From: BOG-908 sp964242035
GTDB lineage: Bacteria > Pseudomonadota > Alphaproteobacteria > Acetobacterales > Acetobacteraceae
Direction of reading: 5' to 3'
NCBI GenBank assembly: GCA_964242035.1
Contig: CAXTCL010000006.1
Span: 1 to 39,828 of the forward strand
DNA: 39,828 nucleotides
Part shown: positions 32,429 to 39,828 of the stretch, piece after piece
How the letters are laid out: each line of letters begins with the position of its first letter
Position numbering within the stretch: the first letter of the stretch is position 1
Made by a program: the position numbers and the translations under genes
Notes under the pieces: model-generated
What the model saw: the letters and a program-made list of their open reading frames with translations, nothing else
Databases searched by the model: none
What the model was told of the DNA's origin: nothing

Positions 32429-33973
32429 CTACTCCTCCATCTCGCTCCACGTATGCCCCGCTTGCGCCAGCAACGCCTCCGCTCTGTCCGGCCCGGCACT
32501 GCCAGCCGCATACATCTCGGGCTCGTCGCCGGCGTGCTGCAGCGCCGGATCCACCGCGGCCCAGCTCGCCTCTATCATGTCGGCGCGCTGGAACAGCGTG
32601 GGGTCGCCGATCAGGCAATCATACAGCAATGTCTCGTAACCCACGTTCGGCTCGAGCGTGAACGAATCCTTGTAGGCGAATGACATCTTCACCGGCGCCA
32701 GAACCATCTTCGGCCCGGGATGTTTGGCGCTTATGGTGAGCGTCATGCCCTCGTTGGGCTGCATCTCCAGGATGAGAAGGTTCTCTTCCAGGGCACCCAC
32801 CTCGGTGTCACGGAACAGCGCGTAGGGCGGCTTGCGGAAATGAACCACCACCTGCGTCTGCCGCCCGCCCATTCGCTTGCCGGTGCGCAGGTAGAACGGC
32901 ACGCCTGACCAGCGCCAATTGTCTATGCCGAATTTCAGCGCGACATAGGTCTCCGTCCGGCTGTCTTTGGCCACGTTCGGCTCGTCCCTGTAGCCGGGCA
33001 CGTCCTTGCCCTGCACATGGCCAGCGGCATATTGGCCGCGCACGACGTCCTGCGGCAGCACAGGGTGTATCGCCTGCAGCAGCTTGGCCTTTTCGTTGCG
33101 CACCGATTCGGCGTCGAACGAGTTCGGCGGCTCCATCGCGATCATGCTGAGCAATTGGAAGAGATGGTTCGGCACCATGTCGCGCAGCGCGCCGGTGGGC
33201 TCGTAGAAGGCGCCGCGCTGCTCCACGCCGATCGTCTCGGCGGCGGTGATCTCCACGTAGTCGATGTGGTCGCGCTTCCAAAGAGGCTCGAAGATGCCAT
33301 TGGCAAAACGCAGCGCCATGATGTTCTGCACCGTCTCCTTGCCGAGGAAATGGTCGATGCGGAAGATCTGGGTCTCATCTGCCTGGGAGAGCACCTGCGC
33401 GTTCAGCTTCCTGGCCGAGTCCAGGTCGGCGCCATACGGCTTCTCGATCACCACACGTCGGAAGGCGCCCTCCTCCTGCTTTAGCAGGCCGGCGCGGCCG
33501 AGTTGCTCCACCACTTCGCCGAAGAACCTGGCGGCCACGGCAAGATAGAACACGGCGTTGCCGGACACGTGGTCACGCAGCCTGGCCATGTCTTCCGGCT
33601 TGGTGAAATCGGCCTGCACGTAGTCCAGCCGCTGCGTCACCCAGCCCCAGGATGTTTCGTCGATATGCTCGACGTAGAACTCGGCCGTCTTGTCGTGGGT
33701 GAAATCCTGCATGGCGGCGCTGAGTTCGCCCTTCCAGCCCTCCATGTCGGACGCCACCCGGTCCACGCCGATGATCTTGAACCCGTCATCGAGCAGCTTG
33801 TCGCCGGCCAGATTGTAGAGTGCGGGCATCAACAGGCGCTTGGTGAGATCTCCATGGGCGCCGAAGATCACCAGCGTGGCGGCCGGCGCTGCCACTACGC
33901 CAGCTTTGGCCGTCTCCTTGTCGGAGCTGGTCGGTTTGGAGGTGGCGGATTTCGATGGCGCGGTGTCGGGCAA
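32429..33973 (-). CDS. zwf: Glucose-6-phosphate 1-dehydrogenase
   Basis: This enzyme of about 514 residues oxidises glucose-6-phosphate to 6-phosphogluconolactone, feeding the pentose phosphate and Entner-Doudoroff routes and making NAD(P)H. The dinucleotide site is VIFGAHGDLTKRLLMPALYN, with His in place of the more usual Ser or Thr. EKPYGADLDSARKLN and the active-site signature RIDHFLGKETVQNIMALRF are intact, as is the C-terminal beta-sheet domain (GYETLLYDCLIGDPTLFQRAD). The start is inferred as TTG 33973 because AGGAG (33985-33981) lies 7 nt upstream; an earlier TTG at 33997 would put this Shine-Dalgarno inside the gene. A Ser/Lys/Thr-rich N-terminal tail of about 25 residues precedes the fold. 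Repeat R13 lies 30 bp upstream. Confidence 0.96.
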   Translation of the reverse strand: MPDTAPSKSATSKPTSSDKETAKAGVVAAPAATLVIFGAHGDLTKRLLMPALYNLAGDKLLDDGFKIIGVDRVASDMEGWKGELSAAMQDFTHDKTAEFYVEHIDETSWGWVTQRLDYVQADFTKPEDMARLRDHVSGNAVFYLAVAARFFGEVVEQLGRAGLLKQEEGAFRRVVIEKPYGADLDSARKLNAQVLSQADETQIFRIDHFLGKETVQNIMALRFANGIFEPLWKRDHIDYVEITAAETIGVEQRGAFYEPTGALRDMVPNHLFQLLSMIAMEPPNSFDAESVRNEKAKLLQAIHPVLPQDVVRGQYAAGHVQGKDVPGYRDEPNVAKDSRTETYVALKFGIDNWRWSGVPFYLRTGKRMGGRQTQVVVHFRKPPYALFRDTEVGALEENLLILEMQPNEGMTLTISAKHPGPKMVLAPVKMSFAYKDSFTLEPNVGYETLLYDCLIGDPTLFQRADMIEASWAAVDPALQHAGDEPEMYAAGSAGPDRAEALLAQAGHTWSEMEE

Positions 33974-34003
33974 AGGGGGGCTCCTCACGGTGATCAATTA
34001 GGC

Positions 34004-34140
34004 AGTAAGCAAGCAGTTCTTTTTTGAAAAAAAGAACCAAAAAACTTTTGCTCCCTGTCGGCGGTTGCTGAAACGCGGCGCGACAGCGGACCAGAAGTTT
34101 TTTGCTTCTTTTTTTTAAAAAAGAAGGCCTTCCTTGCTTC
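34004..34140. repeat. Palindromic intergenic repeat R13, mixed arms and mosaic centre
   Basis: Complete copy between the flavoprotein gene and zwf. Left arm GCAGTTC..GAACC; right arm GCTTC..GAAGGCC; centre CTGTCGGCG on the left and CGCGACAGCG on the right. Confidence 0.92.
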
Positions 34141-34191
34141 GCACCAGTCAAACCCAAAACAAGTCGGCACGAAAGCCCGCCTTGTGTCCGC

Positions 34192-36084
34192 TCACGTGAA
34201 GCGAACCACCTCGCCCACCGCCCGATGCGCCTGGTCGATCGCGGAATCCGTATAGGCCGCCGCACCCGAATCCGAATTGGCGATGGCAATACGCCCGAAC
34301 AGCGCACGGCCGATTTCGTGCGGCGCCTGCCCGGGCGCCCAGACAGGATCGAACAGGTAGTTATACTCGTAGGCGTAGCCATGCGGCCAGCGGTTTACGG
34401 TGATCGCCGTGATGTCCGTAGCGGCATCGAACCCGGCAGGCCCGAGCGTGCGCGCGAGCTGGTCGCGTATGTTGCGCTCGAACGTGTCGAACGACGTCGC
34501 CAGCAGGTCCGCGTGGCCGAGCCGGTGCTGCGTACGCTCGTCCACCCCGGGGTGGCACGGCACCCGGGTCATGCGCAGGAGAATCGGCTCGTCTGGCGAG
34601 CGGACGGAGCTGTAGCCACCGATGTCGACCACGGGATTCAGCCACATCGTCGTGTGATACATGCCCGGCGCGTAGATCTGGTTCACCCCAAGCTTGTGGA
34701 ACGCGCGCCAGTTGGCGAGTGCCACCGTGGTATAGACCAGCGGGATCTTCACCAGGTAATGCAGCGCGTCCTTCTGTGCGCCACCCATCTCCGGGCAGAT
34801 ATACGGGATCATCATGTTGTAGCCTGCCATGATGCAGGCACGGCCGCGCACGCGCACCACCGCGCCGCCTTGCGCATAGGCCAGCTCCACGCCGGTGGAT
34901 GCGTCCGCACCGCCGAGGTTGCGCGCGCCGACGACCACGCTGCCCAGCCGTATGCGCACCCCCTGCCCCGGCCGGTCGAGTTGCGCGTAATCCAGCCGGC
35001 TGGTGACCGCGTCCTCCACACTCGTGCCGGGCAGCGCGGCTGGAATCAGCTTGCGCGTCAGTAACCGCACGATGCTGGCGTTGCCGTCAGGAAAATGAAA
35101 AACGTAGGAGCTGGTCCCCGCATAGCCGGATGCCGTGTAGCCCATGCGCGGCGCCGCCCCTTCCGCCAGGCCCAGACCCTGAAACCCGGGGAAATCGAAC
35201 GTCCAGACGTCCAGCGCGGAGACGGCATCTATGCCCACGCCCCACTCGTCATGGCTGAGCGCCTGGAAATATGGCAGCACGCCCGGATCGGCACCCGCCA
35301 CATGCACCAGGTAATCCGCGTAGCTCAGGCGCGAGAGCCGCGCCTTTTTCTCGTCGGACGACAGCCCCGGCATGTAGTCCGTGTGGGCTTCCTGGATGCG
35401 TATGATGTCGGCTTGCACGCGCGCAGAGAGCGGTGCGCCGGCCAGTATCTCCGTCCATCTGCGCCCGGTGCTGCCAGGCGTCAGGTGGTCGGCGCCGAAC
35501 GCCTCCCGGTTGAAGAACACGCCGCGCGACATGCCGAGCTTCTGATAGAAATCCTTGTGCGTGCAGGCTTCTTCCAGCTTGACGGGTGCTACCCCGAGCG
35601 CGCGGAGCAGGCCGTCCGACACGCGGCTGTAGGGATAGGGCGAGTCGATCTCCAGCGTGCCGCCGTTGATCAGCTCGGTGCGGCCGCGCAGCACGAACTC
35701 GTTACGTTTGGCGTGGCCGCCGACATCGTCGTGATTGTCCAGGACCAGGATGCGCGCGCCGGGATGCGCCTCGCGATAGAAATACGCCGCCGACAACCCG
35801 CTGATGCCGGCACCAACCACCACCAGGTCGTAGGCATCCTCGCCAGGCACGGGCGCAGGCGCGGTATGCCAGAAACTGCCGTCCCGCAGGCTATGCGCCA
35901 CCTCGAAAGAACCGGGATGGCTGCCGCGCATGCCGGTGAGCGCCGGCGGGTAGTAGCCGCGCGTGTCCTGTGGCGCGGGGGCGCCAGGCAGGGCAGCGGC
36001 CAGACCTGTGGCGGCGACGCCGTTCAGGAAGTCGCGGCGCAGGATCGGGCGGTGCATGCCCAGGCGTCTGTCGTCTTCGGTCAT
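34192..36084 (-). CDS. Tat-exported FAD-dependent amine oxidase, spermidine-dehydrogenase-like
   Basis: This flavoprotein of about 630 residues has a twin-arginine leader (ILRRDFLNGVAATGLAAALP). The dinucleotide-binding motif YDLVVVGAGISGLSAAYFYRE is followed by the acidic residue in LVLDNHDDVGGHAKRNEF. Length and these blocks resemble SpdH-type periplasmic spermidine dehydrogenases. C-terminal FAD and substrate blocks include NRWPHGYAYEYNYLFDP and FGRIAIANSDSGAAAYTDSAIDQAHRAV. It would oxidise a polyamine or related amine in the periplasm, but substrate identity is not established by sequence alone. ATG 36084 has GGAGA about 8 nt upstream; the frame is open to 36111 only by entering repeat R14. 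No cytochrome partner is adjacent. Confidence 0.87.
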   Translation of the reverse strand: MTEDDRRLGMHRPILRRDFLNGVAATGLAAALPGAPAPQDTRGYYPPALTGMRGSHPGSFEVAHSLRDGSFWHTAPAPVPGEDAYDLVVVGAGISGLSAAYFYREAHPGARILVLDNHDDVGGHAKRNEFVLRGRTELINGGTLEIDSPYPYSRVSDGLLRALGVAPVKLEEACTHKDFYQKLGMSRGVFFNREAFGADHLTPGSTGRRWTEILAGAPLSARVQADIIRIQEAHTDYMPGLSSDEKKARLSRLSYADYLVHVAGADPGVLPYFQALSHDEWGVGIDAVSALDVWTFDFPGFQGLGLAEGAAPRMGYTASGYAGTSSYVFHFPDGNASIVRLLTRKLIPAALPGTSVEDAVTSRLDYAQLDRPGQGVRIRLGSVVVGARNLGGADASTGVELAYAQGGAVVRVRGRACIMAGYNMMIPYICPEMGGAQKDALHYLVKIPLVYTTVALANWRAFHKLGVNQIYAPGMYHTTMWLNPVVDIGGYSSVRSPDEPILLRMTRVPCHPGVDERTQHRLGHADLLATSFDTFERNIRDQLARTLGPAGFDAATDITAITVNRWPHGYAYEYNYLFDPVWAPGQAPHEIGRALFGRIAIANSDSGAAAYTDSAIDQAHRAVGEVVRFT

Positions 36085-36104
36085 GGGCGGGGTCTCCGGT
36101 GGGC

Positions 36105-36265
36105 GAAGCAAGGAAGGCCTTCTTTTTTGAAAAAAAGAAGCAAAAAACTTTTACGACCGCGCATTTGCCGCGCGCTGGATCTCCCCGGAAAATCACGCAT
36201 GCTGCAAATGCGGGGGAGTAAAAGTTTTTTGCTTCTTTTTTTCAAAAAAGAAGGCCTTCCTTGCC
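36105..36265. repeat. Palindromic intergenic repeat R14
   Basis: Complete copy touching the enoyl-CoA hydratase stop (36266-36268). Both arms are the CTTC/GAAG type. The centre is the third type, GCGCATTTGC / GCAAATGCG, with a roughly 35-nt internal loop. Confidence 0.92.
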
Positions 36266-37036
36266 TTACTTCCCCCCAAACACCGCCACCCTCTTTTCCA
36301 GAAAAGCCGCAACCCCCTCCCGGCAATCGGGGCTTCGCCCCGCCACTTTCTGCAACTCCCGTTCCAGCGCAAGCTGGCTCTCCAGGTCCGACGACAAAGC
36401 CGCCCAGCCCGCGCGCCGGATAAGCCCAAGCGCCACAGTGGGTCCGGACGCCAGCGACGCCGCGATCCCGGCCGCCTCCGTCTCTACCAGCTCGTCGGTC
36501 ACCACGCGGTTGATCAGCCCCCAGGCGAGTGCGGTCTCGGCCGGCAGCTTGTCGCCAAGGAGCATCAGCTCCATCGCACGCACCCGGCCCACGGTGTGTG
36601 CCAGCAGCAGCGCCGAGCCGCCGTCGGGTACCAGGCCCACGCGCCGGAACGCCTGCAGGAAATACGCGCTCCTGCCGGCCACGATCATGTCGCAAGCCAG
36701 CGCCACCGAGGCGCCGATGCCGGCGGCCGCGCCGCAAACCGCGGAGATGATCGGCACCCGGCAGTCCTTGATCGCGCGTATCAGCGGGTTGAAGGAGCTC
36801 TCCAGCCGGGCGCCCGCGTCGTCACTCGCCGGGCCGCCGCCGGACAGGTTTGCGCCAGCGCAAAAGGCGCGTGGGCTGCCCGCCAGCACGATGGCGCGCG
36901 CAGTGGCCGCAGCCTCGTCCAGCCTGGCGTGCAGCGCCTCCGCCATGTCGCCGTCCATGGCGTTGAGCGCCGCCGGCTTGTTCAGCCGCAGCGTAGTCAC
37001 GTCGCCTGCCGTCTCGATGAGTATGCTGTCCGCCAT
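36266..37036 (-). CDS. Enoyl-CoA hydratase/isomerase family protein (PaaG-like)
   Basis: This 256-residue crotonase-fold protein has the oxyanion-hole blocks SPRAFCAGANLSGG and GAAAGIGASVALACDMIVAG. The active-site region RRVGLVPDGGSALLLAHTVG carries Asp where classical enoyl-CoA hydratases have the second catalytic Glu. That substitution is seen in PaaG-type ring isomerases and some delta-isomerases, so simple hydratase activity is uncertain. ATG 37036 is preceded by a weak GGGACGG. It is divergent from the S9 peptidase across 84 bp, which must hold both promoters. Downstream, R14 separates it from the SpdH-like gene. Length is normal for the family. Confidence 0.92.
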   Translation of the reverse strand: MADSILIETAGDVTTLRLNKPAALNAMDGDMAEALHARLDEAAATARAIVLAGSPRAFCAGANLSGGGPASDDAGARLESSFNPLIRAIKDCRVPIISAVCGAAAGIGASVALACDMIVAGRSAYFLQAFRRVGLVPDGGSALLLAHTVGRVRAMELMLLGDKLPAETALAWGLINRVVTDELVETEAAGIAASLASGPTVALGLIRRAGWAALSSDLESQLALERELQKVAGRSPDCREGVAAFLEKRVAVFGGK

Positions 37037-37120
37037 GTCCGTCCCGCTTTGGTTGCCGCAGCTTGGTTTTGCGCAAAGGGAGCGGCTAGGGTGCCGCCAA
37101 GTCAAGCGAGGGGTGTGTGC

Positions 37121-39190
37121 ATGGTCCGGCCGGTCAGCTTCATGCTTGGCGCAGTGCTGTGCCTGACGGCGGGCGCCGCGACGCAAGGCTGGGCCCGCAC
37201 GCTCACGCCGCACGACCTCGTAACGCTGGACCGCGTGTCGGACCCGCATCTCTCGCCGGACGGCAAGACGGCTGTCTATGATGTCCGCAGCACGGACTAC
37301 GCGGCGAACAAGAGCGTGCATGCAATCTGGATGGTCTGCCCTTCCTGCCAGACAGGCGGCGAGTGGCGCCTGGCCGCCTCCGACGGTGGCGCCACCAGCC
37401 CGCGCTTCTCGCCAGATGGCAGATACGTCTATTTCCTGTCCGCCCGCGCCGGCGGCAACCAGCTCTGGCGCACGGACATAAGTGCGGCGCACGCGGGCGG
37501 CGCGCCGATGCAGGTGATGCATCTGCCGCTGGAAATCGGCAGCTACCGCCTCACGCCGGACGGGCACGCCGTGGTGCTCTCGCTGGCGGTGTTCCCGGAC
37601 TGCCCGACGCCCGCCTGCACGAAGCAGCGCCTGGACGCCCGCGCCGCGAACAAGGCCAGCGGCGTGTTGTACGACCATCTATTCGTGCGGCACTGGGACG
37701 AATACGCGGACGGCACGCGCAACCAGCTCTGGCTGGTGAGGCTGGATGCGAACGGTGCCGCAGGCGACGCGCAACCGCTGATGCGCGGCTTCGACGGCGA
37801 CAGCCCGGGCAAACCCTTCGGCGGCGACGACGATTTCGCGATCTCGCCCGACTCGCGCACGCTGGTCTTCTCCGCGCGACGGGCCGGCCGCACCGAGCCG
37901 TGGAGCACCAATTTCGACCTCTACCAAATGTCGCTGGACGGCGCAGGCGCGCCGCAAGACCTCACCTCGGCGAACAAGGCGGGGGACACTGCGCCGCTGT
38001 TCTCGCCGGACGGCCGCACGCTGGCCTACAAGGCGATGCGCCGCCCCGGCTTCGAGGCCGACCGCTTTGCCATCATGCTGCGCGACGTAGCCAGCGGCGC
38101 CACCCACGAGCTGGCGCCGGACTGGGACCGCTCGGCCGACGCGATGCGGTGGTCGCCTGATGGCAAGCGCCTCTACGTCACCGCCGACGACACCGGCGTG
38201 CACGCGCTGTTCGCCATCGACGCGCAGACCGGCGCGGTGACGCAATTGACCAAAGACGGCCACGTCTCCGACATCGACGCGGTCGGCAGCACGGTGGTGT
38301 ATGCGCGTGACAGCCTGGCCGGCCCCGCACAGCTCTTCATCAACCCCGCATCGCCGCAGCAGATCACCCACGCCAACGCCGACAGACTGGCCGGCGTGAC
38401 GCTGGCGCCCTACGCGCCGTTCAGCTTCACCGGCTGGAACGACGAGACGGTGCACGGCTACGTCATGCAGGCCGTGGGCAGCCAGCCCGGCCAGAAATAC
38501 CCGGTGGCGTTCCTGATACATGGCGGCCCGCAAGGCAGCTTCGGCGACAGCTGGAGCTACCGCTGGAACCCGCAAACCTATGCCGCCGCAGGCTACGCCT
38601 CGGTGTTCGTCGATTTCCACGGCTCGACCGGCTACGGCCAGGCGTTCACCGACGCGATCAGCGGCCATTGGGGCGACCGGCCGCTTGCCGACCTGCAAGC
38701 CGGCTGGGCCGCCGCCCTGGCCAGATACCCATACCTGGACGGCAGCCGCGCCTGCGCGCTCGGCGCGTCCTACGGCGGCTACATGGTCTACTGGATGGCG
38801 GGCGTTTGGAACACGCCCTGGCGCTGCCTGGTGGACCATGACGGCGTGTTCGACAACCGGATGATGGGCTACGCCACCGAAGAACTCTGGTTCTCCGAAT
38901 GGGAGAACGGCCACGCGACACCCTGGGACAACCCGGCAAACTACGAGCGCTTCAACCCGGAAACCCACGTTGCCGACTGGCACGTGCCGATGCTGGTGAT
39001 ACACAGCGCCAAGGATTACCGCATTCCGTTGGAGCAGGGCCTGGCGGCATTCACGGCCATGCAGCGGCGTGGCATTCCCAGCGAGTTCCTGACGTTTCCT
39101 GACGAGAACCATTGGGTGTTGAAGCCGCAGAACTCGGAGCTTTGGCAGCAGACGGTTTTGGCGTGGCTGGATCGGTGGACGAAGAAGTAA
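37121..39190 (+). CDS. Secreted S9-family prolyl oligopeptidase-like peptidase
   Basis: This 689-residue serine peptidase of the acylaminoacyl/dipeptidyl peptidase type has a signal peptide (FMLGAVLCLTAGAATQGWA). The beta-propeller domain shows repeated SPDG turns (HLSPDGK, RFSPDGRYVYF, LFSPDGRTLAY, RWSPDGKRLYV; about 45-420). The alpha/beta-hydrolase domain has FLIHGGPQGSFGDSW and the nucleophile in ALGASYGGYMVYWM. The catalytic Asp is in IHSAKDYRIPLEQG and the His in FPDENHWVLKPQN. GAGGGG about 7 nt upstream fixes ATG 37121; a much longer open frame upstream is antisense to the hydratase gene. It probably cleaves oligopeptides in the periplasm. Repeat R15 follows right after the stop. Confidence 0.94.
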   Translation: MVRPVSFMLGAVLCLTAGAATQGWARTLTPHDLVTLDRVSDPHLSPDGKTAVYDVRSTDYAANKSVHAIWMVCPSCQTGGEWRLAASDGGATSPRFSPDGRYVYFLSARAGGNQLWRTDISAAHAGGAPMQVMHLPLEIGSYRLTPDGHAVVLSLAVFPDCPTPACTKQRLDARAANKASGVLYDHLFVRHWDEYADGTRNQLWLVRLDANGAAGDAQPLMRGFDGDSPGKPFGGDDDFAISPDSRTLVFSARRAGRTEPWSTNFDLYQMSLDGAGAPQDLTSANKAGDTAPLFSPDGRTLAYKAMRRPGFEADRFAIMLRDVASGATHELAPDWDRSADAMRWSPDGKRLYVTADDTGVHALFAIDAQTGAVTQLTKDGHVSDIDAVGSTVVYARDSLAGPAQLFINPASPQQITHANADRLAGVTLAPYAPFSFTGWNDETVHGYVMQAVGSQPGQKYPVAFLIHGGPQGSFGDSWSYRWNPQTYAAAGYASVFVDFHGSTGYGQAFTDAISGHWGDRPLADLQAGWAAALARYPYLDGSRACALGASYGGYMVYWMAGVWNTPWRCLVDHDGVFDNRMMGYATEELWFSEWENGHATPWDNPANYERFNPETHVADWHVPMLVIHSAKDYRIPLEQGLAAFTAMQRRGIPSEFLTFPDENHWVLKPQNSELWQQTVLAWLDRWTKK

Positions 39191-39348
39191 GGCAAGGCCT
39201 TCTTTTTGAAGAAAGAAGCAAAAAACTTTCACCACCTGCGCAGGTTCAGATGCCTCGGTTTATCTGCAGATACCCGATTGCTGCAGATGCGGGGTAGCGA
39301 AAGTTTTTTGCTTCTTCTTTCAAAAAAGAAGGCCTTTCTTGCCTTTGC
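39191..39348. repeat. Palindromic intergenic repeat R15
   Basis: Complete copy after the S9 peptidase. Arms are the CTTC/GAAG type with a shortened left tip (CTTCTTTTTGAAGAAAGAAG). The centre is the third type: CCTGCGCAGG and repeated CTGCAGAT elements in place of CTGTCG / CGACAG. Confidence 0.9.
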
Positions 39349-39400
39349 AAGTGTCAACCCAAAGCGGCTTCCGCCGTTTGCCGCGCGAACGCCCGACCTC

Positions 39401-39828
39401 CTACTTAGGCAGGACTGATGGCTGCGGCGGATACTGCATGATCAGCCGGTTTGCGGAATGCGATATCCACAGATGCACCTTCTGCATGAAGTCAGCGCCG
39501 AGCAGCATCTCCTCATCGCCACCCTCGCCGTATTCCACGTCCTCCAGCAACGAGCCGACATGATGATGGCTGACACCATTGTTCATCTGCGCGATGATCT
39601 CTATCGACATGTTATGTATCTCGAAGCTGCCGATCTTCACGGCGGAAAACACGTGCGGCATCGAATCCACGAGAAACCGGCCGGCTCCCTTGCTGCCCTT
39701 CCGCGTGCAACTGGGACAGGTCCACGCCCAGACGGCTGGCCGTCTTGCGATACATGACCGTCTGCGCAGCCCCGGTGTCGATCAAAGCCCGTACCGGATG
39801 GCCCTCTATCTGTAGATCGATCATCATC
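39401..39828 (-). pseudogene. Retropepsin-like aspartic protease, frameshifted and cut by window edge
   Basis: The gene enters from the right edge. Its first visible frame (to about 39700) has the retroviral-type aspartate motif in VRALIDTGAAQTVMYRK, then LGVDLSQLHAEGQ. This frame then becomes unrelated arginine-rich sequence. A second frame, offset by one base, resumes with GRFLVDSMPHVFSAVKIGSF and runs to the stop at 39401 with MLLGADFMQKVHLWI, the LLG-x-x-F block of clan AA proteases. The two halves together form the expected domain order, so a one-base insertion (or two-base loss) lies around 39672-39712, near CAGCAAGGGAGCCGG. It is either a genuine pseudogene or a sequencing error. The true start is outside the window. 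Confidence 0.75.

Noticed and set aside
3210..39348. CRISPR array
   Set aside because: Repeats are kilobases apart with whole genes between them, are long palindromes and vary in sequence; there are no short regular spacers or cas genes.
3210..39348. Insertion sequences or MITEs of a known transposase
   Set aside because: Elements have inverted arms, but I see no transposase gene, no consistent target-site duplication, and strong 3'-end placement; the MITE idea stays open but unsupported.
1..39828. tRNA, rRNA or prophage genes
   Set aside because: I saw no cloverleaf-like gene, rRNA segment, integrase, capsid or lysis gene anywhere in the window.

Overview
The window is GC-rich bacterial chromosome. 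Gene content and protein features (isoquinoline-oxidoreductase-like molybdoenzyme, a small helical family I associate with acetic acid bacteria, and a tmk/dac/rlpA cell-wall cluster) suggest an alphaproteobacterium, most likely Acetobacteraceae. The family assignment rests on recognition only; no 16S or marker-gene search could be run.

Layout. (1) 3-3209: 3' part of an RND efflux permease and its periplasmic adaptor. (2) 3340-4317: moaA on the minus strand, divergent from an exopolysaccharide priming sugar-phosphate transferase (4584-5966). (3) 5967-6736: a dispersed repeat whose two halves are separated by about 650 bp of unassigned DNA. (4) 6737-10535: a sugar-locus methyltransferase, then the Fe-S and molybdopterin subunits of an IorAB-type dehydrogenase. 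(5) 10536-11131: non-coding, with short tandem repeats and a dyad, leading into a hybrid histidine kinase (11132-13480). (6) 13645-20155, minus strand, in transcription order: hisS, prfA, mltB-like, rlpA, dac, tmk. (7) 20357-26633: two very large multidomain glycosyltransferases. (8) 26763-30239: two tandem paralogous secreted beta-helix proteins; then a small helical protein and a WalW-type polysaccharide deacetylase. (9) 32122-39190: a small DHp-like protein, zwf, a Tat-exported SpdH-like flavoprotein, an enoyl-CoA hydratase and an S9 peptidase. (10) The right edge holds a retropepsin-like gene broken by a frameshift.

The most striking feature is a family of long, nested palindromic intergenic repeats: 13 contiguous copies, one split copy and one decayed piece, about one per 2.7 kb. 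Each copy has a central GC-rich stem flanked by an A-tract and a T-tract, which is the layout of a bidirectional intrinsic terminator. This is bracketed by two AT-rich hairpin arms. Arms occur in three types and central stems in at least two, and left and right halves combine freely. Copies sit at gene 3' ends, often supplying or touching the stop codon, and are absent from all four divergent promoter gaps. They look like modular, recombining terminators that may also mark synteny breakpoints.

Surface and envelope biology is over-represented. The EPS initiating transferase, three proteins sharing a coiled-coil plus W-R/K-x-T-x-P-L-R linker signature, the WalW deacetylase, the beta-helix pair and the murein hydrolase cluster all point to polysaccharide and cell-wall work. 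MoaA would supply pyranopterin cofactor for the IorAB-type enzyme.
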